Positions 1 to 11,617 of a stretch of 64,000 nt of DNA are shown here, one piece after another; the first letter of the stretch is position 1, and each line of letters opens with the position of its first letter. Location of the stretch: positions 6,485,347 to 6,549,346 of the forward strand of contig CM038922.1 of NCBI GenBank assembly GCA_021904315.1, read 5' to 3'. Origin of the DNA: Sphagnum magellanicum (lineage: Eukaryota > Streptophyta > Sphagnopsida > Sphagnales > Sphagnaceae). Made by a program: the position numbers and the translations under genes. Under the pieces are notes generated by a model that worked only from the letters and a program-made list of their open reading frames with translations, had not been told where the DNA came from and did no database searches.

Positions 1-1239
1 ATCGGTTCCCATTGTCTATGGATAGATACCCTTTTAGTGGAATTCAAACAATGTTTCTAAATGCACATTGCTTAAAGAAGAAGTGGGCCAATCATCACCT
101 AATGGCTTTGCCTCAATATGGAAGGAGGGGTAGGTTCTAAGCAATGTTGCAAGGTTCCCTTGGTTTGACATGTTAAACCCAATGGGTTCAAGTTCTCTTG
201 AGTACACTTGCAGTTTGCAAACATCATCTTCATCCTATATGGATGAAATATAGTTAATTTTGTTTTAAATTCTCTGTATTTGGATGACATTCATCCATGT
301 AAAACACGAATGCTAGGGGAGTCATCCAACAGCCATGAACACACCACACAGAATGGATGGTGGCTGGAGAGGAAAGACCATTCCATTGGGTTCCAATTCC
401 CTAGCTAACCACTGTGGTTAGCTCAGCAGTTATCTCCCCTATTTTGCTTTAAAAACTGGCTAGTCTTTACTTTCATCTAATTATTTTTGTAATCACCTGA
501 TGTTCTACTTACTTACCTAAGGTGAAAGCACAATTAAATATACATTTTATGGTCATTTTCATCATAATAAAAACTAAGCATACTTATTTTAATTAATTAA
601 AATTTTAAGTATTTTAAATTTTTTAAATAATCAATATGAATATGTTTTTTAAAACTTTATGACAATAATATTGAAGAATCATATGTTATATGTGTATCTA
701 AATATATTTTTCAAATACAAATAAATGCAACGAAATGTTTGTTCTTACAAAAATAGATGCAAATAGATGAAACATTGAAAAGCTCAACTTTCTTGTTAAT
801 GAAGGCTTAAAATGTATCTACATATGTTTAATTTTTGCATTGAAGATCCATAATATATCAAAATTTTACTGTAATTTATTGTGAAATCAGTGGAAAAAAT
901 GATAATTTGAGCATAAAAGCATGCCTAATAACACAAGTAAAATTATTTATATTTATTGAATGAAGTTTTGTAGGGTTTAGGGTTGGTAAAACCCTAAACC
1001 CTAAACTCATTTGGGTTGATAAAAATTGCACATATTGACAATGCCCTACAGGAGCACCAATAAGAAGAAATGATTGTTTTTCATTGGCCAACGGTAGTGA
1101 TTGACCTAGGTGATGAGAGTTAAAGAGTCAATCACTTTTAAGACCACCTTGTTGAGTTTATGGATGGGGATGGGGAGAAACTAACACTACACGGTGGATG
1201 TGCTAAATATTGATAGAAGCTCAAGTGAGCATTATAGCT
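1..1239. other. AT-rich intergenic DNA, no gene recognised
   Basis: Short open frames here (for example 99-290 and 876-1091 on the minus strand) show no recognisable motif and no coding character. Apart from the telomere-like inverted motif near 972-1004, annotated separately, I see only AT-rich single-copy-looking sequence. Confidence 0.6.
972..1004. repeat. Head-to-head telomere-like inverted motif
   Basis: Two units of the plant telomere motif read as AGGGTTTAGGGTT, then a spacer of about five bases (ggtaa), then the complementary AACCCTAAACCCT. The whole forms a near-perfect short inverted repeat. Plant telomere repeats are known to occur internally; the head-to-head order is what is seen here. 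Confidence 0.8.
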
Positions 1240-1490
1240 AGGCATACTTTAAGGTTTGAGGAGGTTTCATCTTTGTTGGCGTTGCCTACCAAGGCAAGGA
1301 TATTGTGTTTAGATTCATTATAGTGTATAGTAGCTTAAGGGATTTTGGCCCCAAGTTAATAAGTCTATTTTTATATGAGAATTTTTGAAAGATGGTATTT
1401 TGGCTTGTGTTGAAACTTGAGATTAGTTATAGAGTTATAATATCTTGAAGGATTTTGGTTTCCTTTAAAGGAATTTTGAAGGTTATATTT
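1240..1490 (-). repeat. Dispersed repeat family D, inverted copy
   Basis: The reverse complement of this stretch matches 42240-42560. Both share blocks such as CACAAGCCAAAATACCATC, a string around TCTCAAGTTTCAACACAAGC, the phrase GGGGCCAAAATCCCTTAAGC, and a bordering TAGGCAACGCC-like block. No coding capacity is apparent. This copy lacks the 94-bp tandem duplication found in the other one. Confidence 0.7.
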
Positions 1491-2554
1491 TTGCATGGTG
1501 AAATATTTGAGTTTTCGTAATTCTTCTTTTGCCTATTATAACTCTATAACCCACCATCCATTCAATTGCCATTCAAGGACAAGTGAAGGCTTTCAATGGA
1601 TGGTTTCTTGTTTGTCCACTCATGGACATATCCTGTTCACTCTTTTCCCATCATATGTGGACAAAACTATTAGTGGCCCAAAACAACATAAATTCACCCT
1701 AGCTGACCAATCCAATTCACAAAATTGCCCCACCAATTTATGGGTCTCTAGTCCCAACCATTGTGGACTATTATTTTTTTCTAGATTACTACCAAAGATG
1801 AGATGATGGAGTCTTCTTTCATATAACACCATAATTCCAAAACCACTTGGGACCAAGGTTTTGTCACTTGGCAACAAAAAGAGGGCTATGATTTGTCCAT
1901 AGGATTTTGTTGAGGGAAAAAAAGGCCAAAGTCACCATATTTAGAGGAAAAAAAATGTTGAACTTGCCATATTTAGACCATAGGTTCTTGTTGTCGCCAA
2001 TATATATATAGCAGGGTTTGAAAAAAATTATTTTTCTCTCCAACATATGAAAGAATGATCGTTTACAAGAAGATTTAGCCAAAATTTTAGCTCAACCTTT
2101 CTGGGGACAATTTAAACCCACATTATCATCAATTTTCACCAAATTCAAGTTTTTGTTTTTGGTTACAACAATTGTCTCATGGAACCCAATATAGAAATAG
2201 TCTTTGTGAAAAAATATCTTTGTCAAATAACTTTAATGTTTTGGGATTATGAGGTTTGTGTCTATGTGCCCCACAACAAATTCAAACATTCAACTTATGA
2301 AATTATACCGTGCTAATGATTCAGATTTGTGTGCATCATTTTATGTATGTGATTTCGTTGATTTCAATAGTGTTGGGCTTCAATCCAGCCTTTTTTTTCT
2401 TTTTTTCTCCAATTTAAAAAAAAATTGAACTGATTTTGCAAGATTTCAATTGTCAAGAGCAAGAAAAATTATTTAAAATCACCAAATATATTTGGTTTCC
2501 AATGTGTAGCCATGAACGCATAAGGTTGATTAAAGATTTGTAAATGAGTTTTGG
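1491..2554. other. Intergenic DNA, no gene recognised
   Basis: Contains two overlapping open frames of about 100 and 85 codons on opposite strands (1495-1806 and 1620-1877). Neither has a recognisable domain, and both have the composition of the surrounding noncoding DNA. Confidence 0.5.
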
Positions 2555-3250
2555 TTCATAAATAGATCTGGCTAAATCTGCCTAGTATGATCACCATTTT
2601 TTAACATCTTCCCATAGATGATCACCACTTAGGCTACATCAAAAAATTACTAGAAAAACACTGCTCCATCTAGAAGCACACAACAAACTCATTTTTTTGG
2701 TAAATTAGAAGAGAAGAAATGTCCAACATCTTTTGCCAAAACACCCAAATGTTTTGTAACACCAATTAGTGTAGCATGTGTCGGTGGCCTGAGTTCGAAC
2801 TAGTTACCCACTAATATTTCCTTCCAAAACCATTTTTTGTCATTTAATTGAATTTCCCATGACAAAAACTACTCAAAATTCAATCTTGCCCATACATCAA
2901 GTCTAGAAATTTTCATATTACCTTCATTAGATCCTGCTCATCAATGGAGCATTTCTAAAAATACCAAGAGAGAACCCAAACTCCCCTATCAATTTTAGTT
3001 TTGGTTTAAATGATTTTTTATTTAAATTTTGTTCAATATTCAATACCTTCTCCACCATATATTGAAACATTATGAAACTGACCCAGTGCACCCCTATTCA
3101 TTGAGGGCTTTCCAATGAGACCAAAAGTGTGGCAAGAGGGGCCATGTTTGGAAGATTTTAATGTGACAAACAAATAAAACAAATAAACTGCCTTCCTTCA
3201 TAGATAGATTTGAAGATTTGAAGCTAGTTCCCACCCTCCCCCCCCAATCA
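2555..3250 (+). repeat. Dispersed repeat family A, copy 1
   Basis: The segment begins with the family phrase TCTGGCTAAATCTGCC and a GATGATCACCAC...GGCTACATCA block that recurs at 33.7, 35.4 and 42.9 kb. It continues with about 500 bases matching 63290-63720, including TTTCCTTCCAAAACC, GATCCTGCTCAT, TTCAATATTCAA, TGCACCCCT and CTGCCTTCCTTCATAGATAG. No open frame is conserved between copies, so I call it a noncoding repeat of unknown class. Confidence 0.7.
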
Positions 3251-3639
3251 AGCCACAGGATGTCTTTAGGCACTCCAATGTCCTTTTGTTTCCTTAATCC
3301 CTAAACCTTCTACACAATATGGTTTCACACAAATTTTCCTTGGCTGGGGTTGATAGATTTTCTGTCATGTATTAGAAATTTACCAAACTTGGCATGCTGT
3401 TAAATGTAGACTTGCAAAGATTCAACCTTCCTTGCATGCATAAAAAAACAGAAATCGAAAGTGTACAAGTCTACTTGAATAGAGTACAAGTGTTTTCATG
3501 ATATTCCCCATGAGTTATCCATAGTAAAGTTACATGATTAGGAGGCAAGAACGGCCAGTTTCAGCATGATAGGGCATCAAATGCGTAACTGGGAATGAAA
3601 ATTTTACAAAGTGAAATGCCTGGGACCCAAACTAGTTTT

Positions 3640-3905
3640 TCCACCAATTTTGGTGATAAACTGAGTTTCATCCTGTCTTTCCTTTTTCCTGAGCTCATCA
3701 ACTGCTCTTACATATATTTTGACTGCTCCTACCTGTATAACTACTATAATTACTCTTGAACCTTGTGCATTAGATGCTGAGTTTCAGCATTTCATACTGA
3801 GATTTAATAAATTTTCCTTACTTTGCAGATAAAACTGAAAGAGGGGATAGGGGGTGAAAGAGAGGGTGAAAGGAGGATGACTTTATGGATAACTCCAGTA
3901 TCTAA
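3640..3905 (+). repeat. Dispersed repeat family B, copy 1
   Basis: Matches 60960-61290 in the same orientation. Shared strings include CTGAGTTTCA(T/C)C(C/T)TGTCT, ACTGCTCCTAC, CTTGAACCTTGTGCATTA, TTTCAGCATTTCAT and AGATTTAATAAATTT. The related phrase GGCCCAAAGACAG reappears at about 4306 and 61257. This copy has a single unit where the other carries a 79-bp tandem duplication. Confidence 0.75.
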
Positions 3906-4985
3906 ATCCAAATTTCAGTTGATACGGTAACAAATACTCTCCAGACATGGATTAAAAAATTCCCAACATGGTTCTCATAGTTTTCCCAGATTGAGCGTTT
4001 GTTTTGGATTCCTCGTCATCATTTTATTCGTGTAACCAAACTATGAAGCAAAATGTCAAACAACAGACTGACAGCAGATTTATTGGCAAAGTACCGAAAA
4101 CTGGGGATGAAATCAGAAGTCAGTTTGAAAACAGTAGACAGAGAGAAAGAACAGAGGACTACCTAGATTTGTCCTCAAAGGGGAGTTTCATCCACTGTTT
4201 TTCCTTATATGCATGCAGCTTGACTGCTGCTCATATTCTTCATTAAAAAAATCACTTTTGTGAGAAGTTTTTTCTGGTAATCTAGTTTAGAGGATCAAAC
4301 TAGGGCCCAAAGACAGGGTGAGTTTACAAATAACACTACTGTGTCTAACCTTTGTTGTTGTGGAAACTGAATGAAGGTCCTGGAGTTCTGGGGCCTGATT
4401 ATCATGAGCTGATGAGATGCATGCCATTTGTTTTCCTGTTTGGTGACCAGATGATGATGCTTGAGGGACCAGTTGTGATTATTCATTCTCATGGTCCATC
4501 CAGTGAGCTTCGAGTTATGAATAATTGCAAGCACTTGTTTGTTTTTGGTCAACCATTTCCAAAAAGTTGAACGTAATTTTGATTTTGCTTTCACTTTGGT
4601 TGTCACTCCTATTGAGTGTTGTGCAATAAAATATTCCTCTTTTGTCCCCATACTTTTTTTTCTCTTTTTTTTGGGAAATATCAACATTATTTTTTTTGTG
4701 CATCATTTGGCCAGTTCTTCAAGATCTTGACCAACTTGTCCAAATTACCAACTCTCACAACTTGTATTTTCACACTTGTTAACACTCCAACTATATGAAG
4801 ATGTGCTTGGTTTCAATTGTAAACTAAAAATATCAAGGAATTGACATGTGCAACGAGACTAACATTTATAAAGCTTTTCCCATGGCTCTTCCATCAAGTA
4901 AGGGGTAACTTGCATTCATCAACCTTCACATGAAACTAGCAAAACAAAGACAATTCATTCTTTAATAAACCTTGCAAAAGATCTT
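3906..4985. other. Intergenic DNA with weak family B remnants
   Basis: The segment near 4300-4345 resembles 61255-61290, so family B probably extends across here in a decayed form. Open frames of 60-130 codons are present on both strands (for example 4295-4687 minus) but overlap one another and show no known motif. Confidence 0.45.
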
Positions 4986-4989
4986 TGCT

Positions 4990-6215
4990 TGAAGCCATTG
5001 CCCCAAAACAAAGTCATCTTAATCAAGGTTTACATATTCAAGAAGGTCAACAATATTACAATTGAGTTCAATCAAAAGGTGGCCAAAAGAATCAACATTA
5101 GCATATTGTTGTGATATTTTGTCACCATATCAATGATTTTCACCCTTCCAACCAAAGTTTTTAGCCCACCAAGGCTCTTAATTAAATGTGGATCTAACAT
5201 CAACACAAACATTTTTATGAACCCTTTTGAGCATATTGCAAAAAACATAAATGAAATCAAGATTGCCAACACTCACCCATCATGTGTATGTGCAAATCTT
5301 GCACTTCATAATCAAATCCCATTTTATCAAGCTAATGGAATTGGCTACAAAATGACAAACCTCACTATGTAGGCACACATTTATGGACAATGCAACCTAA
5401 AGGGTTTCAAAGAATAGCCAATGGCTTTGGGTTTGATCTAAGTGTACATTATTGCATAATAAGAAGCATAATTTCAAAAATTGTTTTGCAAATTGCCCAT
5501 GACATTATGTATGTGCATAAGGTACACAAGCTTGCAATTGTTGGGTTTCCTATCTTCCACAATAGAAATTAATGGCATCTTTACATGTTACTTGGCTTCA
5601 TGGAACACAATTATTTAACTAGCAAACTTAGTTTTTATTGGGTTTTTTAGTTTTTGATGACACAAACTTGCATCCAAACATGCCCTCTTCCACCTAATGC
5701 ATCCTTTGGTTGATTTCTTAGCCATGTTATAATAATTTGGAAGGCTTCTTGCACCTAGCCTAAACAAATTGACTTTCAAAAGCCAAAAAAAACCTTTGTA
5801 TCATTATAAACATATTGTCAAACCTTTTTAAATGCATGCCCAAAATAAGTAATTTGATAAGGAGTCTCAAGGGCCAAAGGTCCACATGTAACGACAAGAA
5901 AGAGATCTTGCAAAGATGGACAAATTCCCTCCTTCATCCTTCACATAATCAATAACCAAATGTTCGACAAGTTGTAAAAGGTTGTAAAAAGTCTTGCAAA
6001 GTTTATTGGTATATGTTGCCATTATGCCTTCTATAATATATGTAAATTCAATAAACCCCACCATCACATGACAAGGCACCCAAAATAGAGTTGATGAAAT
6101 CAATTACTAGTGTGGATGTATCAAAGTCAAATCTAAACATCCATAAATCAAAAGATGTAATGTAATCATCCAAAGCAAAGGCAACATGATTTTCCATGGT
6201 TTTCACTACAATCAA
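4990..6215 (-). pseudogene. Degenerate hAT-family transposase remnant (first of two)
   Basis: Read on the minus strand and across several frames, this stretch gives ordered pieces of a plant hAT-superfamily transposase. About 6165-6110 has an FDLWM-like segment. The open stretch 6103-5867 includes CHVMVGFIEF and then LVIDYVKDEGGNL, close to the conserved V-A-YVKDEGSNL signature of one hAT group. Further down come pieces resembling FGHAF(x)K and KTKFAS, and a weak match to the later central part. Stops and frameshifts interrupt every piece, so no product is possible. Such transposases cut and paste DNA via an RNase H-fold catalytic domain. The BED finger and the C-terminal dimerisation domain were not found, so this is a partial copy. 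It is not the same subfamily as the relic at 7033-9118. Confidence 0.6.
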
Positions 6216-7032
6216 AGGAATGGCCCCTATTTAAGGTCCAAACCTAAGCTGCATAGGGAGGTTTCAATTGGAGGTTTAAAAATGGTTTTAAACGATTTAA
6301 ATTGAATTTTAACTTGTGAAAAAATCAAAAGACAAAAAAATCAGCCCAAGTCAAAATTTGACTTGTTCATAATTTCTTAGTTAATCGACAATGTGAAAAC
6401 AAGATTGTAGGTTTTACACATACTTGAACATGTCAACAACAGTGTGTTGTTTGTGACAAGGATTCTATATTCCCAAATCGGGGTCAAATTCGTTGAAGGG
6501 TATCTTAGGACTCTGATTCATTTTCTACAACCTGTCACCTCTCCACACCATCACCTTGTTGAATCTTTGACTCACTACCTTGTCAAGACTTTGACCCACT
6601 AGCTTGTCAAATCTTTAACCCACTATGCTCATCATCATTTGTTGTAAAAAACTTTGAATATTTTGAATCCTCAGATAAACACTTTGGGGAAAAAAGGGAA
6701 GCCATCAAGGTGCAAATTCTTAAAGGTGTACCAAAATCTTGCCACAATGTCACCTTTTTCTATCTTTTTTACCTAGTATTTTTTACCATGTAAAGACACA
6801 TTTATGGAGGATTATGATGGAATTTAGAATTGTAGTGGTTTAAAATATAGTCCTTTTATAATATTTGATAATTTTTAATTCATTATTTTTTATGGAGATC
6901 AAAATATAAGTTAAAAAAAGACTACAGCAAGGATTAGGCCCTTTTCATCTTGTGTGGTACACCTCAAAGGATTTTCACCCATCAAGTCTACCAAAGACAT
7001 TGTCCTTTGAGTTTGACATCTCAATGTACAAT
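6216..7032. other. Spacer between two hAT remnants
   Basis: AT-rich sequence with no recognisable coding motif. It may hold the terminal regions of one or both hAT elements, but I could not identify terminal inverted repeats or an 8-bp target duplication by eye. Confidence 0.5.
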
Positions 7033-9118
7033 TTAATCTTTGTGCATTTTCCTCCTATTTAAGAAAAAATAATCTTCAATTCTTTCATCCCTTCTTGGCA
7101 AAGTGAGAACCTTGGTAACGGCAACAGTGTCAGGATTCAACTCTTTCAAAGATTTTCCTATTGGCATGCCTTTAACCATCCTAAGGTTGCCCTGCATAAA
7201 CACCAATCTTTTCATTTGCAAAAAATCGAATCTATTGCAAAGATTTGTAAAAATTTTGACTATAAAAATTGGAAGTCATGATAAACATGTTCAACATAGG
7301 ACTACATGATAAGGATTAGGTAAAAAAATTGACAAGTTCCATTTTTTTGTTTGGACAAGATTGAAGTAACTCCAATTGCACTCACACATTAAGGAAATAC
7401 AATCTTGTGATAATGCCTTTAATGCCAAAACTTTAAATTTTGGAACATGTGTTCCAAATTTTTCCCACCAAGATATAGAGGCCAACATGAGGTCTTACAA
7501 ATTAGCAACTTTTCATGCAAAAGGCCCTTCCTTACATAAAAACTTTAAAAGTTCATCATCCAAAGCATTTTCATCCAAAGGATCACAACAATGAATGTTC
7601 AAATAATATGTCCATCCATCTTGAAGCTCAAGAGAAATATTGCCCAAAGGATGATACCACAATGGATGTAAAATGTGTGCCATTAGATGTATTGGGTGTT
7701 GAAAGCACTCCCATCGCGATGTCCACCTTTGACCAACTTGAAAAAGTTGATATGTTGACAACCTGTTTGTTATCAAAAGCATGTCTCCCACCTTCAACAT
7801 GAATTCATAAAGTAACCCCATAGTGGAACCTTCCTTATCCACTAAACGAAAATAGTGTAGAAAGGTTATAGATCCTTCACAATATTTTCAACATTGTTCC
7901 AAAAGGAATCAACCAACACTAGGTTTTTGAACTCTCTTACTTCATGATTCCTAAAATCTTGCCATGCTCACCACACATCACAAACAACCATTTTCTCTAA
8001 AGTAGGATAAACTTGCAAAAGTCTTTCCAAAACTAAAAATATATATGCATATTTAATTCAAGAAAACTTCAAAAGTTCCAAATCCTTGAATGTTCTATAT
8101 ATAGCCAACACTTTTGGTTTCATAGTCATGAAGTTTACAATATGCTTAGCTTTAGTGATTACATCTTTGATCCAAGGCAACTTTGCAATGTCTACAATCA
8201 AAAGGTCTAAACAATGGGTAACACAAGGTGTCCAAACAATTGAAGGGTAATCCTTCATTACCAAATCGCCCATGGCTTTACATTTAAAAGCATTATCTAT
8301 GATCACTTGCACAACATTCTCAGGTCCCACTATTTCAATGGCATTTTTTATACACCCATAAATGTATTCTATAGTCATGGGTTGACCAACAAGCTCAAAA
8401 ATGTCAATTACATCAAGAAACATAGTGCCCTTACAAGAAGACACTAGAATATTGATGATTGAACTCTTTTTCATGTCACTCCATGCATTTGAAAAAATGT
8501 TGCATCCATATTTTCTCCATGACTATTTAAGAGGTTCCAAATCAATGATAATGTTTTGTACCTCATCATGAAGAAGATTGGTTTGTAAATCCTTTTAACT
8601 TGGCCCATGAAAATCGTCAACCCCAATTTTTGCAACAAAGTTGATCATGGCCTTCCAAGCTAGGGTATTTGTGACATGGAAAGGGATATTGCATTTGTAA
8701 ATGCATCTCCGTATGTCTCTTGCAACTTGCTACTTGAAAGTAGCATTCCATGTTATTCCTAGTTATGTTTGAGAAGGATGCGACGTTGATGATGGTTCAA
8801 AAGGCACATTATATGCTTTAAGTCTTGAATTTTGTGCAACATTTGTTAATGCAATAGACATCCTAGAATTTCCCATTGAAGCCACACGAGGAAGTCTAGG
8901 TGAGAAAAATACACACATTACTTCAGGAACATTGGGACAAGACAAAATGTCATGGCCTCATAGACCCACCCAAATGTGCTTTAATCCTGGTGGCTACCCC
9001 TATGTGCTCCACTTCATAAAAATTGCATTTCCACCTCTTTGTGCCCAGTGCATTATGGTTGCCAATCACTGTCACATAATCCCATGCACTATCTCTATGG
9101 TAACCCATCCTTCCAACA
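7033..9118 (-). pseudogene. Degenerate hAT (Ac-like) transposase: BED, DUF659 and dimerisation domains
   Basis: Minus-strand pieces occur in the order expected of a plant hAT transposase. At about 9090-8930 there is a BED-type zinc finger (WDYVTV, then KRWKCNFY, then ATRIKAHLGG); the second zinc cysteine appears replaced by tyrosine. At about 8700-8058 lies the DUF659/catalytic region, with AWKAMINFV, then an open stretch of 138 codons containing GPENVVQVIIDNAFKC, YPSIVWTPCVTHCLDLL and KLPWIKDV. At 7842-7513 come DSFWNN, LVDKEGSTMGLLYE and FQHPIHLMAHIL. At 7488-7291 and 7221-7033 comes the C-terminal hAT dimerisation domain (WWEKFGTHVPKF, LALKALSQDCIS, CECNW, and an LVFMQGNLRM end). In-frame stops after each block and several frame changes make it a pseudogene. 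Homology is firm; terminal repeats were not located. Confidence 0.85.
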
Positions 9119-9140
9119 TGCACAAAATATAATTATTTTA

Positions 9141-9305
9141 ATGAAACCCTAAACATTAACCCTAAAACACATTTATTAAAACCCTAAATTTCAACCTTAT
9201 ACATTAGCTTTAAAAAAACCCTAATTAAAATCCTAAACATCAACCCTGAAATCCCCTAATGAAAACCCTAAATTTCATCCCTAAACAAACCCTAAATAAA
9301 ATCAA
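9141..9305. repeat. Degenerate CCCTAAA (telomere-like) cluster
   Basis: About ten occurrences of CCCTAAA or one-base variants (ACCCTAAAC, CCCTAATTA, TCCTAAAC) lie at irregular spacing, all on the same strand. The cluster sits just upstream of the minus-strand hAT transposase. It may be a decayed interstitial telomere array or the subterminal region of the hAT element; I cannot tell which. Confidence 0.65.
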
Positions 9306-9775
9306 AACACCCACCAAACTTAAACAAGAATTTATTTCAATAAGTTTCAAATTTGCATAAAAGTTTCTATTTCAAAAATTTCTTACCTTGTTTTGTTTTT
9401 ATCAAGAGTTTTTTTTGTTTTAATTTAGGTACATATGGGTTTTTGTTCACCTACATACCTAATTACAATTGAAAAAAATTGAACTCCAAAAATGCTACAA
9501 TTAGAAAGAATTTTTTTAAAAAATTATGGGCAAAATTTAGAACTATAAACAATATTTTAGTAATGAGTCAAAAGGTACAAAGAACATTGCCAATTTGCCA
9601 TGGCCCATAATACTACAACTACAACATGGAAACAATATTGTATATTGTACACATAGTCCAAAGATAAAAATTACTTACTATGTATAAGATAATTATGTAG
9701 CTCCGAGTAAATCTAGCAAGTGTCCAATGTGCAACAAAGTGCAATAGCTATGATTCATGAAATGAAATCTTCAAC
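9306..9775. other. AT-rich intergenic DNA
   Basis: No open frame, motif or repeat structure recognised. Confidence 0.5.
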
Positions 9776-9779
9776 AATG

Positions 9780-10065
9780 AAGTCTAGCAATGTTGTTGTG
9801 TATGGTGGTGTGTGTGCAATGTTGGATCAAGGTGGGTGGTGGTGCATGCACAATGATGAAGCAGGGTGCATGGAGGTGTGAGCGCATTACGATAGTGGTG
9901 CGTGACAATGGTGCATGCACACTATAACAATGTTGTGTGATAGTGCTACAAACTTGCTATGGCATTGGTGTAGTATTGTGTGACAATGTTGAGCGCATGT
10001 TATGGCAATGGTGCAATGTGTGCACACAGTGTAGCACTAACGCGCTATGGTGTGTGTGACAATTT
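9780..10065. repeat. GT-rich degenerate minisatellite
   Basis: An irregular array of phrases built on GACAATG(T/G)TG, GTGCATGCACA, GCTATGGCA and GTGTGTGACAA. Alternating purine-pyrimidine runs (TGTGTGTGC, GTGCATGCACA) and several GCGC-bearing units contrast with the AT-rich flanks. No coding frame crosses it. Confidence 0.6.
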
Positions 10066-10447
10066 GTTGCAACAAAATCACAAAAATTTTCATCTATTCA
10101 TTTATTAATTATGTGAATGCCACAACTAGAAGAGAATATGCCTCAAGATTTAGGATTATCGAAGAGGAATAAACTATAAAATATGTGATTTGCAAGTCTA
10201 ATGGCTGATAGGGAAATGCATCCAAAAATGAAATTTTCAACAAGAGATGGTGTGCAGTGATCTAGTGTTTTGTGGTGGCCTGGTGGTACACAATGTGGGT
10301 GGGGTGGGGTCTATTTCTATGGTTCTAAACCATAGTAGGAATCTTGGACCTCATCCGATTTTTTCTGTAAATAAAAATCAAGACCGTATGCTGATTTCAA
10401 TATGAAAGAACCATAGTTTATTGCAACTCATTAAAAGGAATCACATG

Positions 10448-11617
10448 CACTAAAAAAATCCCTAAAAATGCAACTAGTGCATTTGCAACTACATGCAATT
10501 AATTGTCATTTACAACTAGTTCGAATTGTCTTTGCAACTATTTTGTTCCTTTGACCATTATTAAAACTATGTTACAATTATATTTGTGATTAATGACTTT
10601 TTCATCCTACACTTTTTTTAAAAATTCATCCATGATTGTGTCCATATGTCCCATTAATTGCAAATGGAACCAAATTTAGTCACACAACTAGTCATGTGTC
10701 AACATGGCATACATAAGTGTATTAAAAAACTTTTGAAAGGTATGTGTATTTTTGCTAAGTTCTATTAAGGGTATAATGGGAACATGTTTCCATATGTGTA
10801 TTTATAAAGTTGTATTTAATTTTCATTTAGGTAAATTAACTACCTACCTAGCATAAACTACCTACTTATTAATTAATTGATGATTAATTAGTTATACAAA
10901 ATAATAATTAGTTAATAATTTTTTAATTATTATTTGTAGTTAATAGTTAATAATTATTAACTATTCAATATACTATGTATTAATTTTTTTAATTGTAGCA
11001 TAGTTTACAACTAAATTGCAACTTCAAATTTTATTCCATATGCTTTGTCCTTCACTTCCATCTTGAGAAATATGTAATGAGTAGGTTTTGACCTACATTT
11101 TCATATAGAAAAACACATGTTGATTGGGATGAGCCAATCAAAGGAACTTAACCTTAAAGATTAAACCAAAATTTTAAAGAAAATATTTACCTACCTCCCT
11201 AACCTACCTACCTACGTAGTCCAACCTACCTATCTAAATATTGATTATAATTTATTTTGGAAAAATTTCCAAAAAATACGATGTGACATATTTATATTAT
11301 GCCATGTGTCATGATCTAAAACCATTTTAAATAGATGATATGAGGATCCACTATCTATTTTTATTTTTATTTTATTTTCAAACCTTTTTCATTTGCCACA
11401 TCATTATGTAAGTTGTTGATATTTATGGTAATATACATACGACAATAATAATAGACAGATGGTGAAATATTAGTTGATCATTGACTTTATCCACATTTGC
11501 AACTAATGTTTTATGTAACTTGTCTAATGTAATTAAATAGTTTTTAGTAGCAAATGTTTTTTGCAACTAAAACATAGTTGTAAATTCTATTTATTTTTTT
11601 CCAATTTTGTTTTAGTC
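10448..11617. mobile_element. Short CACTA-type (En/Spm) element, copy 1
   Basis: The left end reads CACTAAAAAAATCCC. The right end, read on the minus strand, begins GACTAAAACAAAATT. The flanking trinucleotides ATG and ATA nearly match, as expected of a 3-bp target duplication. Subterminal regions are rich in TTGCAACTA/TAGTTGCAAAT motifs, typical of the subterminal transposase-binding repeats of this superfamily. The internal sequence is about 1.17 kb with no transposase. It is homologous in inverted orientation to 17189-19121. The right boundary has one mismatch in the CACTA core and is less certain than the left. Confidence 0.6.

Noticed and set aside
2785..2815. GAGTTCGAACTAG resembling a tRNA/SINE B box
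   Set aside because: No A box at the correct distance, no cloverleaf, and the segment lies within repeat family A, whose other copies lack the motif.
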